Source of the DNA: Pararoseburia sp963661325
GTDB lineage: Bacteria; Bacillota; Clostridia; Lachnospirales; Lachnospiraceae
Reading direction: 5' to 3'
Assembly: GCA_963661325.1 (NCBI GenBank)
Contig: CAVLBP010000059.1
Location: 1 to 14,749, forward strand
Length of the DNA: 14,749 nt
The translations under genes were made by a program, and so were the position numbers. Under the pieces are notes generated by a model that was not told where the DNA came from, ran no database searches, and saw only the letters and a program-made list of their open reading frames with translations. Below, in pieces: positions 1-5,634 of the stretch (positions are counted from its first letter, which is position 1; each line of letters starts with the position of its first letter).

Positions 1-1313
1 CAGTTCTTAGCGTAGTCCTCACATTTAGCACACAGATGATCTACCGTCTCCGGTGACTGCAAGTCTGTAGAATGTGCTCCTGTGACTTCTACCATCTTTT
101 GCAGCGCCTCCGGATTTTCCAACATCGGGCATGGACGCAGGTGGTTGTCGTTGAACGGCTGGCCATCGTGATAAGCCATAAAGATCGGTGACTGCAATAC
201 CTCAAGCAGGGTATTGTGGCGGATATTGGTATTGGAATAGTGGATAAATACGCAAGGATCACAATCTCCGTTGGCATTGATATGTAGGTAGCGTCTGCCT
301 CCGGCGATACAGCCGCCCACATATTCTCCATCGTTCTGGAAGTCCATGGCAAAGAGTGGCTTTGTCACGCGCACTTCACGGATCTTGTGGTACATATATT
401 CTCTCTGCTCCGGTGTCGGCAAAAGTTCCGGCGCCGCGTCATTTCCGACTGGCATATAGTGGAAATACCATGCAAAGTAAGCACCCCAGTCGATCATCTG
501 GTCAAAGAAAGCATCACTGGCAATGGAATCTAAGTTCTGGCTGGTATAGCAGCAACTGATACCAAACGGCAGTTTTCTTTCTTTCAAAAGTCCCATCGCA
601 CGGACAGCCTTTTCATAAGTACCGTTTCCACGTCTGCCATCCGTTGCCTCCTCAAATCCCTCTACAGAGATCGCCGGTACCAGATTCTTTACATCCAGCA
701 TCTGGTCTGCAAACTCCTCATCGATCAAGGTACCGTTGGTAAAGGTCAAAAACTGACAATCATGGTGCTTTCTGCAAAGTGCGATCAGATCCTTCTTACG
801 CACCAGCGGTTCGCCACCGGTATAGATATAAAGATAAACGCCCAGTTCCTTGCCCTGCATGATGATAGAATCGATCTCATCAAAAGTCAGGTTCAGTTTG
901 TTGCCATATTCTGCCGCCCAACAACCGGTACATTTTAAGTTGCAGGCAGAAGTCGGATCCAAGAGGATTGCCCATGGGATATTGCAGTTATATTTCTTGC
1001 GCATTTCCTCCTGGGTCTGCCAGCCGATAAAGTTGGCATTGAGGAAGAAATTCTCAAACATGGCTTTGACGACCTCGGTATCGGTATCCTTTAACACACG
1101 CATCATCAACTGATTCATGTTATTGTCGGGATCGTCGATAACCTGACGAAATGCCGCTCTTTGCTTTCCCATCATATTCGGATCATCGCCTGCAAACTGA
1201 TCGACGATGTCGAGTAATTTGACAAGATTTTTCTCCGGATCTTTTTCAATATATCCGAATGCTTTTTTCAGTCCAAATTGAACTAATTTACTTGATCTGT
1301 TCATATGAAACAC
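1..1313 (-). CDS. Radical SAM/SPASM-domain protein (C-terminus cut by window edge)
   Basis: About 437 residues are visible and the frame stays open to base 1. The radical SAM CxxxCxxC motif (CNLKCTGC, about residues 124-131) would bind the SAM-cleaving 4Fe-4S cluster, and YTGGEPLV is the usual glycine-rich SAM-binding strand. Further on, CIAGGRRYLHINANGDCDPC and then HLCAKC look like the cysteines of a SPASM-type auxiliary-cluster domain. About 120 residues precede the radical SAM core, longer than in minimal family members. Substrate unknown. Radical SAM/SPASM proteins modify peptides, process anaerobic sulfatases or work on heme-like substrates; nothing here picks one, and no short precursor-peptide gene is visible beside it. 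I chose the GTG start because AAGGAA lies 7 nt upstream; the in-frame ATG at 1304 would be 16 nt from it. The TetR-type gene just upstream on the same strand is a candidate regulator. Confidence 0.9.
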   Translation of the reverse strand, partial: MFHMNRSSKLVQFGLKKAFGYIEKDPEKNLVKLLDIVDQFAGDDPNMMGKQRAAFRQVIDDPDNNMNQLMMRVLKDTDTEVVKAMFENFFLNANFIGWQTQEEMRKKYNCNIPWAILLDPTSACNLKCTGCWAAEYGNKLNLTFDEIDSIIMQGKELGVYLYIYTGGEPLVRKKDLIALCRKHHDCQFLTFTNGTLIDEEFADQMLDVKNLVPAISVEGFEEATDGRRGNGTYEKAVRAMGLLKERKLPFGISCCYTSQNLDSIASDAFFDQMIDWGAYFAWYFHYMPVGNDAAPELLPTPEQREYMYHKIREVRVTKPLFAMDFQNDGEYVGGCIAGGRRYLHINANGDCDPCVFIHYSNTNIRHNTLLEVLQSPIFMAYHDGQPFNDNHLRPCPMLENPEALQKMVEVTGAHSTDLQSPETVDHLCAKCEDYAKN

Positions 1314-1320
1314 CAACCAT

Positions 1321-1326
1321 TTCCTT
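1321..1326 (-). promoter_or_regulatory. Ribosome binding site deciding a GTG start
   Basis: On the minus strand AAGGAA lies 7 nt before GTG (1313-1311) and 16 nt before the in-frame ATG (1304-1302). An ATG at 1320 is out of frame. Spacing favours the GTG. Confidence 0.6.
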
Positions 1327-1338
1327 AAATTTTTTATT

Positions 1339-1367
1339 ACTATAACGCTGGTCTTTCTCTCATAAAA
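1339..1367 (-). promoter_or_regulatory. Weak sigma-A-like promoter for the radical SAM gene
   Basis: On the minus strand TTTTAT (1367-1362) is followed after 17 nt by TATAGT (1344-1339). The -10 is fair and the -35 poor. It lies between the TetR-gene terminator and the radical SAM start, so it could give separate transcription or be the site of regulated transcription. Confidence 0.35.
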
Positions 1368-1409
1368 CAGACAAAATGCCCCGATGTCTAAAATTTTGAC
1401 ACCGAGGCA
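1366..1409 (-). terminator. Intrinsic terminator after the TetR-type gene
   Basis: Arms 1377-1388 and 1398-1409 pair over 12 bp on the minus strand (two G-U pairs) around a 9-nt loop, followed by TTTTGTCTG. The poly-U tail exists only on the minus strand. Some read-through into the radical SAM gene is possible because the tail is interrupted. Confidence 0.7.
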
Positions 1410-1424
1410 CATTTGTAGTAATTC

Positions 1425-1991
1425 TTATATCTTTTTCTCTTGAAAAGTCACCAGGGTACTCTGTAAACTTCCCTCCATAAAACGGACATAATCGCTCAGG
1501 CGCACCGTTTCTTCATCCGGCATGCCCTCATCCAGCCAATCCAAAAAGAAATTGACGATCATGCGCGTATAGACATGTTCGATAAACTCGGTCTTGCCCT
1601 CCGCCAAAGTCTCTGCCTCCTCATAGGTCAGGATCAGTTTGTGGATAGCGGGCAGCATCTGCCGATAGATAAACTGCTCATAGTAAAGACGATTCTGCGA
1701 GTCGTAGGCATGTAAGACCTGCTGCCCGCGAAAACGGAAAAAGACGAACAACTGCTGCAGCTGTTCTTTCCAGTCCGCATCCGTCTTATCATAGCGCTCC
1801 AAAAATTTCTTTAACTCATTATCCAGCGTCCACTCCATCAGATCATAAATATCTGCAAAATGATAATAAAATGTCTGCCGGTTGATGCCGCATTTTTCTG
1901 CCAGGTCTTTGACCGTGATATGGTCGATCGTGTGCTCCTGTAACAATTCCATAAAAGTATCTGCAATGGCAGCCTTTGTAAACTCTTTCAT
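1425..1991 (-). CDS. TetR/AcrR-family transcriptional regulator
   Basis: 188 residues, the normal length for this family. Residues 1-52 form a TetR-type DNA-binding domain; the helix-turn-helix is ITVKDLAEKCGINRQTFYYH, followed by FADIYDLM. The C-terminal two thirds are helical with many aromatic residues and resemble the C-terminal region of DhaS-like or YbiH-like TetR proteins, but the ligand cannot be read from sequence. The start is supported by GAGG 9 nt upstream. It lies between the SASP terminator and the radical SAM gene on the same strand, so likely targets are its own transcription and the radical SAM gene. There is almost no room for a promoter between the SASP terminator tail and this start, so transcription may begin inside the SASP gene or come by read-through. 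Confidence 0.9.
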   Translation of the reverse strand: MKEFTKAAIADTFMELLQEHTIDHITVKDLAEKCGINRQTFYYHFADIYDLMEWTLDNELKKFLERYDKTDADWKEQLQQLFVFFRFRGQQVLHAYDSQNRLYYEQFIYRQMLPAIHKLILTYEEAETLAEGKTEFIEHVYTRMIVNFFLDWLDEGMPDEETVRLSDYVRFMEGSLQSTLVTFQEKKI

Positions 1992-2013
1992 GTATGTATT
2001 CCTCGCAATTTTT

Positions 2014-2056
2014 TAAAAAAAGAAAAAAGCAGCCCCGGGATAATCCCGAGGCTGCT
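2014..2056 (-). terminator. Strong intrinsic terminator after the SASP gene
   Basis: Arms 2028-2040 and 2044-2056 form a GC-rich 13-bp stem (one G-U on the minus strand) with a 3-nt loop. The U-rich tail is TTTTTTCTTTTTTT on the minus strand. It ends only about 23 nt before the TetR-type start codon. Confidence 0.9.
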
Positions 2057-2075
2057 CTCTAAGGTCTGGGCAAAC

Positions 2076-2288
2076 TTATTTGCTCATTTCCTGTTCCTGC
2101 TTCATGATCATCTTCTTGACCATTTCGCCACCGATAGAACCTGCCTGCTTTGATGTCAACTCACCGTTGTAACCATCCTTAAGTGGCACGCCAATCTCGC
2201 TGGCAACCTCCTGCTTAAAACGATTCATGGCATCCTTTGCTTCAGGAACTGCCATTCTGTTAGAATTTGAGTTTGAAGATCCGCTCAT
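2076..2288 (-). CDS. Alpha/beta-type small acid-soluble spore protein (SASP)
   Basis: 70 residues from the preferred start. The two conserved SASP blocks are present: EVASEIGV, which includes the region cut by the GPR germination protease, and YNGELTSKQAGSIGGEMVKKMI, the C-terminal DNA-binding block with its SIGGEMVKK core. Such proteins coat spore DNA, shift it toward an A-like form, protect it from UV and heat, and are broken down to amino acids at germination. The N-terminus is rich in Ser and Asn, as is common. An ATG 6 nt further upstream (2294) is only 2 nt from GGAGG, whereas the ATG at 2288 is 8 nt away, so the latter is chosen. A sigma-G-like promoter and a strong terminator flank the gene, which suggests a single-gene unit expressed in the forespore. 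Confidence 0.96.
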   Translation of the reverse strand: MSGSSNSNSNRMAVPEAKDAMNRFKQEVASEIGVPLKDGYNGELTSKQAGSIGGEMVKKMIMKQEQEMSK

Positions 2289-2296
2289 GTTCATTA

Positions 2297-2301
2297 CCTC
2301 C
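2297..2301 (-). promoter_or_regulatory. Ribosome binding site deciding the SASP start
   Basis: GGAGG on the minus strand is 2 nt from the ATG at 2294 and 8 nt from the in-frame ATG at 2288. The second is the more efficient spacing, giving a protein that begins MSGSS. Confidence 0.75.
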
Positions 2302-2313
2302 AGATTTATTTTA

Positions 2314-2368
2314 AGACAAATCTTCTGACACCAAATCTTGTCTGATGTCTTTTGTAGAAGATTTATCT
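2314..2368 (-). promoter_or_regulatory. Long 5'-UTR hairpin of the SASP mRNA
   Basis: On the minus strand AGATAAATCTTCT (2368-2356) pairs with AGAAGATTTGTCT (2326-2314) over 13 bp with one G-U. A further 6-bp helix (GACATC with GGTGTC) lies inside. No U-tract follows, so it is not a terminator. It begins at the predicted transcription start and ends about 12 nt before the Shine-Dalgarno sequence, so a role in mRNA stability is the likely reading. Confidence 0.65.
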
Positions 2369-2373
2369 AATGC

Positions 2374-2402
2374 TAGTATGAACATAATACGGGAAAATAT
2401 AG
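2374..2402 (-). promoter_or_regulatory. Sigma-G-like forespore promoter of the SASP gene
   Basis: Minus strand: CTATA (2402-2398), 17 nt, then CATACTA (2380-2374). The -10 matches the sigma-F/sigma-G consensus CATWHTA at every position and the -35 matches GHATR at 4 of 5. Position and gene type agree: SASP genes are classical sigma-G targets. Predicted start of transcription is near 2367. Confidence 0.7.
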
Positions 2403-2422
2403 TTGGAAATTATTAGTATCTT

Positions 2423-2980
2423 TTATGCACCATAGTTGTAGATAAACTTCTCACCAAGAGCAACTGCCGTCTCATGGTCTGAAAAATATTCTACGATGGC
2501 AAGTGCAAATTCGATCGCTGTTCCCATACCGCGGCTGGTGATGATATTGCCATCCCGCACAACGGCATCTGTCTTGTAATTGCATCCCGGCATCTTTTCC
2601 GCAAATCCCGGATAAGAAGTTGCATCCTTGCCCTCCAGAAGTCCGATCTGTCCCAAAACGCTCGGTGCGGCGCAGATCGCTGCGATCAGTTTTCCTTCCG
2701 CACCAAATAATTTGAGGGCATCTGTCACTGCAGGACTTGCTGCAAGATTCGGTGTGCCCGGGATCCCGCCCGGCAAAACAATCCCATCATAGTCTGCCCA
2801 ATTCAACTCTGAGATCAGCTTATCTGCACAAAAAGCGATATTGTGAGATCCTGTCACATAAGGATCCCCCGAAATGGATACGGTATCAATATCCATTCCA
2901 CCGCGGCGCAATACGTCTACCACGGTAAGTCCTTCGATCTCTTCACAGCCGTCTGCCATACAAATTGCTACTTTACTCAT
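2423..2980 (-). CDS. DJ-1/PfpI (ThiJ/YajL-like) family protein
   Basis: 185 residues, the full length for the family. The nucleophile-elbow cysteine is C103 in AAICAAPSVLG and the partner glutamate is E13 or E14 in DGCEEIEG. VLPGGIPGTPNL and SRGMGTAIEFAL are further family signatures. Where DJ-1 has a histidine (THP motif) this protein reads SYPG, with Y123. The family includes chaperones, glyoxalase/deglycase-type enzymes and proteases; the exact activity cannot be told. GAGGA precedes the ATG at good spacing. No terminator is visible after the stop, so the transcript may run on toward the SASP gene. A candidate -10 (TATTAT) overlaps the -10 of the divergent CYTH promoter, but its -35 is poor. 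Confidence 0.9.
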   Translation of the reverse strand: MSKVAICMADGCEEIEGLTVVDVLRRGGMDIDTVSISGDPYVTGSHNIAFCADKLISELNWADYDGIVLPGGIPGTPNLAASPAVTDALKLFGAEGKLIAAICAAPSVLGQIGLLEGKDATSYPGFAEKMPGCNYKTDAVVRDGNIITSRGMGTAIEFALAIVEYFSDHETAVALGEKFIYNYGA

Positions 2981-3017
2981 ATCTTTTCCTCATTTCTTTC
3001 TTTTGTTTTCTTCCTTC

Positions 3018-3046
3018 TTTCCATGGGCTCCTGCCTGCGCTATAAT
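3018..3046 (+). promoter_or_regulatory. Sigma-A-like promoter of the CYTH gene
   Basis: TTTCCA (3018-3023), a 17-nt spacer, then a perfect TATAAT (3041-3046). Transcription would start near 3053, leaving about 22 nt of leader with AAAGGAG before the ATG. Confidence 0.6.
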
Positions 3047-3074
3047 ATGAGAAAAAGCGCCAAAGGAGAATCTC

Positions 3075-3518
3075 ATGGAAATCGAACGTAAATTTTTGAT
3101 CAAAGATCTGCCAAAAGATCTGACCTCTTATCCTTGCAGCCAGATCGAACAGGCTTACTTAAATGAAAATCCTGTGCTTCGTATCCGCAGGAAAGATGAT
3201 GCCTATATCCTTACCTACAAGTCCAAAGGGATGATGGCAAGGGAAGAAAGTGAATTTCCTCTTACCAAAGAAGCCTATGAACATCTGCGCACCAAAGCCG
3301 ACGGTAAGATCATCAGCAAGACCCGGTACTTCATCCCGCTTGCTCCTCACACCATCGAGCTTGATGTCTTTCATGGCGATATGGAACCGCTCATCATGGC
3401 AGAGGTGGAATTTGCCTCCATTGAGGAAGCCAAGGTCTTCCTGCCACCGGATTGGTTCGGTCAGGATGTCACCATGGACCGCCGTTATCATAATGTAAAT
3501 ATGGCTCTCTACCAATAG
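3075..3518 (+). CDS. CYTH-domain protein (triphosphate tunnel metalloenzyme type)
   Basis: 147 residues, a single CYTH domain. The signature ExExK is at the very N-terminus (E2, E4, K6 of MEIERKF). Other expected tunnel residues are seen: LRIRRK (35-40), YKSKG (48-52), EESEF (57-61), KTRYF (82-86), IELDVF (94-99), AEVEF (109-113) and DRRYHN near the end. Short bacterial CYTH proteins are typically inorganic triphosphatases or act on nucleoside triphosphates with Mg or Mn; adenylate cyclase activity is known only for some members. Substrate here is unproven. AAAGGAG lies 6 nt before the ATG. The gene stops 1 nt before the convergent DUF1653 gene, and its terminator lies inside that gene. Confidence 0.92.
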   Translation: MEIERKFLIKDLPKDLTSYPCSQIEQAYLNENPVLRIRRKDDAYILTYKSKGMMAREESEFPLTKEAYEHLRTKADGKIISKTRYFIPLAPHTIELDVFHGDMEPLIMAEVEFASIEEAKVFLPPDWFGQDVTMDRRYHNVNMALYQ

Positions 3519-3519
3519 T

Positions 3520-4140
3520 TTATCTGGCGCGGTTCAATTCATACCGCGCCTTTGTTCTAAGGCAGGCTTCCAGTTGCAGGATGCGGTCTTCCAGACGTCC
3601 ATCCTCAATGATCTCATCTATGGATGCCGCCATCTGATTGATCAGATGATCGTCCAGTTCATCCTCCATTTCGGTCACGATATCATATTTTCTGCTATAG
3701 GTATCTGCATCCAGAAAGTCCAGGAAATGTGGGTTGACGCCCTGTAATTCTGCGTCAACTTCCGCCTCTTTTTCCAAAGGTATTTCCGGCTGTCCTGCCA
3801 CTTCCTGTGCCAAGGCTTTCCGCTCCTGTGTCAGGGCTTTTGTAGTGTCGTCCACGGATGCCTTGCCCGCCTGCATATCCTTGGACTGGCAGATGGTCTC
3901 TGCCGGGGATGCCACATAGGCAAAACGGTATTTCTGACTCATATCCGGGTATTTTTCACGGTCTACCGGACTGATAAACATATCGTATGGTCGGACATAG
4001 GTCTGATAATCTCCATACAAAGCCTGATAAACGACATACAATTCTTCGGTCTCCGAATGCCTTGCCACGGCAAGGATCTGATATGTCTTATTTTTAAAAT
4101 GCCGGTAGATCTCTCCCGGCATGGGTCTGCCCTGCGGCAT
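3520..4140 (-). CDS. DUF1653-domain protein with C-terminal extension
   Basis: 206 residues from the ATG at 4140. The N-terminal 70 or so residues are a DUF1653 domain (PMPGEIYRHFKNKTYQIL, then YQALYGD and RPYDMF), a small beta-rich fold of unknown role. The rest is a charged, helical extension with a lysine/alanine/glutamate-rich linker and a C-terminal block (HFLDFLDADTYSRKY, then EDGRLEDRI) of the kind I associate with Lachnospiraceae proteins of this type. An in-frame GTG at 4149 is an alternative start: AGGA lies 6 nt before it, while AGAGG lies 9 nt before the ATG. The gene follows the PLC gene by 22 nt with no terminator between, so the two should share a transcript. Function unknown. 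Confidence 0.85.
   Translation of the reverse strand: MPQGRPMPGEIYRHFKNKTYQILAVARHSETEELYVVYQALYGDYQTYVRPYDMFISPVDREKYPDMSQKYRFAYVASPAETICQSKDMQAGKASVDDTTKALTQERKALAQEVAGQPEIPLEKEAEVDAELQGVNPHFLDFLDADTYSRKYDIVTEMEDELDDHLINQMAASIDEIIEDGRLEDRILQLEACLRTKARYELNRAR
3526..3557 (+). terminator. Terminator of the CYTH gene inside the convergent gene
   Basis: GGCGCGGT (3526-3533) pairs perfectly with ACCGCGCC (3543-3550) across a 9-nt loop, followed by TTTGTTCT on the plus strand. The hairpin DNA also encodes the last residues of the DUF1653 protein (RYELNRAR). The minus strand lacks a T-tract after the stem. Confidence 0.75.
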
Positions 4141-4162
4141 AAACCTCACCCTCTATCCTATC

Positions 4163-5164
4163 TTATTTTACAAAGGTATTGGTCTCATAAATGCATTTTG
4201 CCAAATCCTTTGTCGCAAAATCTACCACTACAATACCATAAGATGTCTCTGTCTGCCAGTCGTAGTCCAAGAGATAATCGTTAATGGTAGCAGCGTATTT
4301 CTTTGGATGCCCTACCTTACCGCTGCCACTGGTCGAGGTAAAGTTAATGGAAAAGGTATCATCCGCCGCCTGACAATTTTCCAGATCGTCCACAATGGCA
4401 TCCAGTTTGTCAGACGTGTTGTAATTATAGCGATCCTGTACCCACAAGGAAGCGTCTGCATTGATAGCAGAAAGCGCATACGGCACATCCACGATTTCCC
4501 GGTCTCCCTGGTCTTCCCAGTAAAAATGCAGTCCGCTCTTTTGCTGGCCAAGTCCCATGGCATCTTCAAAACGTGTTGCCAGCACGATCTTGCCCCGCAC
4601 CTGATCCAAGGTCGGGATCTCATTGGCAAGATACCACATTTGAGGATTCTGATCGATCTGTTCGTACAAAAGTTTCTGTACCTGTGCCACATCATCCTTG
4701 CTGTTTTCTGCCTTCATACAAAGGATGACCGTCTCGGACGGATTTTCCTGCAAAAAGGCATAGGCATCCGATAAGACATTGGAAAGTTTGAGTGCTTTTG
4801 CAAAAAGTCCGCCATCCTCTTTGCACTTTGCAAAATTGTGCTTTAAGATCAGTGTCTGCTCATCGTCCTTGCCATCCAAGACCAGACGCATGTCAAAGTA
4901 GCGGTAGCCATCGGCCAACTGCTGTGCGATACTGGTATCCTGACACTGAAAGATATAGCGCATGCCTACATACTGCGTCGCGCTGTCATGCGTGCCCGGA
5001 ATGGAGATCGAACTCAGCATTGTTTCCCCATCAATATCCGCCATCCAATCCTCTGCATGATCTTCTGCTGCCTGCACACTTAATCCATCCATACCGACAA
5101 ATACCGATAGCGACAAGACCAGCGCCAGTGCCACTGCTCCCCATTTTCTGAAAAATCCCCTCAT
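4163..5164 (-). CDS. Secreted phosphatidylinositol-specific phospholipase C-like protein (PLC-X domain)
   Basis: 333 residues. A signal peptide (MRGFFRKWGA, then a hydrophobic core, ending near VQAA at residues 30-33) predicts export. The mature part is a bacterial PI-PLC X domain: SIPGTHDSA holds His59 and Asp60, YFDMR holds Arg93, and LKHNF holds His109. These fit the catalytic His pair and the Asp and Arg of Bacillus-type PI-PLC. GIVVVDFA near the C-terminus fits the last conserved Asp. Such enzymes cleave phosphatidylinositol or GPI anchors to diacylglycerol and a cyclic inositol phosphate, but the preferred lipid head group cannot be read here. The frame is open to an ATG at 5248, but AGGAGG lies 7 nt before the ATG at 5164, and the signal peptide starts there. 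A DUF1653 gene follows at 22 nt. Confidence 0.92.
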   Translation of the reverse strand: MRGFFRKWGAVALALVLSLSVFVGMDGLSVQAAEDHAEDWMADIDGETMLSSISIPGTHDSATQYVGMRYIFQCQDTSIAQQLADGYRYFDMRLVLDGKDDEQTLILKHNFAKCKEDGGLFAKALKLSNVLSDAYAFLQENPSETVILCMKAENSKDDVAQVQKLLYEQIDQNPQMWYLANEIPTLDQVRGKIVLATRFEDAMGLGQQKSGLHFYWEDQGDREIVDVPYALSAINADASLWVQDRYNYNTSDKLDAIVDDLENCQAADDTFSINFTSTSGSGKVGHPKKYAATINDYLLDYDWQTETSYGIVVVDFATKDLAKCIYETNTFVK

Positions 5165-5190
5165 ATAAAAACCTCCTGTGATGAACACTT

Positions 5191-5204
5191 CCCCAAGTGC
5201 CATT
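5191..5204 (-). repeat. Small inverted repeat in the PLC leader
   Basis: On the minus strand CACTT and AAGTG flank GGGG, giving a 5-bp hairpin between the promoter and the Shine-Dalgarno sequence. There is no U-tract. Role unknown; it may be chance. Confidence 0.3.
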
Positions 5205-5217
5205 ATGATAAGAATAT

Positions 5218-5226
5218 AGTATAGCA
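5218..5226 (-). promoter_or_regulatory. Extended -10 promoter of the PLC operon
   Basis: The minus strand reads TGCTATACT, an extended -10 element. Possible -35 elements are TTGCTT at a 19-nt spacing, or GCTTTT at 17 nt. Both lie in the left arm of the palindrome at 5243-5259. The leader is about 45 nt. Confidence 0.6.
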
Positions 5227-5242
5227 TAATCGCCCGGAAAAA

Positions 5243-5259
5243 AAGCAAATTTTTTGCTT
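5243..5259. promoter_or_regulatory. Palindrome shared by two divergent promoters
   Basis: AAGCAAATTTTTTGCTT has perfect 7-bp arms and a 3-bp centre. The right arm contains TTGCTT, the -35 of the plus-strand promoter. The left arm read on the minus strand gives the same TTGCTT as candidate -35 for the PLC operon. A protein bound here could control both genes. No T-tract follows at either end in a terminator arrangement, and no gene ends here. Confidence 0.5.
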
Positions 5260-5283
5260 CTTTTTCTTACTATATATTATAAT
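5254..5283 (+). promoter_or_regulatory. Sigma-A-like promoter of the 92-residue gene
   Basis: TTGCTT (5254-5259), an 18-nt AT-rich spacer, then TATAAT (5278-5283). The ATG follows about 40 nt later. Confidence 0.65.
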
Positions 5284-5324
5284 AGAAAGTAGCAAAGAAA
5301 ATAATACAAAGAAAGGATTTTTTC

Positions 5325-5603
5325 ATGATCGATCGTCATTCTTTATTAGCACTCAATTTTTATAAAAAGTCCCCCTTTACCGGCAGCGACGGCAATATGC
5401 GCTATCGCGTGGAAAAGATAGAGATCCCCATCCCGGATACCGAGGACGAAAAAGAAGTCAAACTGCAAGCCACCATCTGGCCAGGGCCTTTTGCCTTTGC
5501 CAAGACGGACGAAGAAAAGATGACACGCCAGACAGCAGACTTTTCCGAAGAAGGTCTCTGTGCTCTTGTCGACTGGCTAAACGAAAAACAACCGGAGTTT
5601 TGA
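5325..5603 (+). CDS. Conserved-looking protein of unknown function (92 residues)
   Basis: Not recognised as a defined domain. The protein is soluble, without signal peptide or membrane segment, and mixed in charge, with an acidic stretch (PDTEDEKEVK) about one third in, then TIWPGPFAF and a C-terminal amphipathic part ending DWLNEKQPEF. It is a real gene by context: a good promoter, AGAAAGGA 7 nt before the ATG, and a terminator whose loop contains the stop codon. I have an impression of similar small Lachnospiraceae proteins beginning MRYRVEKIE after a short N-terminal region, but I cannot assign a role. It diverges from the secreted PLC operon across a shared palindrome, which hints at joint regulation. 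Confidence 0.8.
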   Translation: MIDRHSLLALNFYKKSPFTGSDGNMRYRVEKIEIPIPDTEDEKEVKLQATIWPGPFAFAKTDEEKMTRQTADFSEEGLCALVDWLNEKQPEF

Positions 5604-5623
5604 TGCTCCGGTTGTCTTTATGT
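5583..5623. terminator. Bidirectional terminator between the 92-residue gene and the hydrogenase
   Basis: ACAACCGGAG (5588-5597) pairs perfectly with CTCCGGTTGT (5606-5615) around an 8-nt loop. The plus strand continues CTTTATG and then T-rich; the minus strand continues TTTTTCGTTT, the better tail. The loop contains the TGA stop (5601-5603) of the plus-strand gene, and the hydrogenase stop is 20 nt away. Confidence 0.85.
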
Positions 5624-5634
5624 ATTTGTTTCTT

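Noticed and set aside
1377..1409. Inverted repeat read as a TetR operator
   Set aside because: A G-U-tolerant stem followed by a U-rich tail on the minus strand, just after a stop codon, is better explained as a terminator. An added operator role cannot be excluded.
2994..3047. CATATTA on the minus strand as a sigma-F/G promoter of the DJ-1 gene
   Set aside because: No GHATR-like -35 lies 17-18 nt upstream, and the same bases form the TATAAT of the CYTH promoter on the other strand.
4121..4774. Open frame of 217 codons on the plus strand
   Set aside because: It is antisense to the well-supported PLC gene and to the start of the DUF1653 gene, with no recognisable domain.
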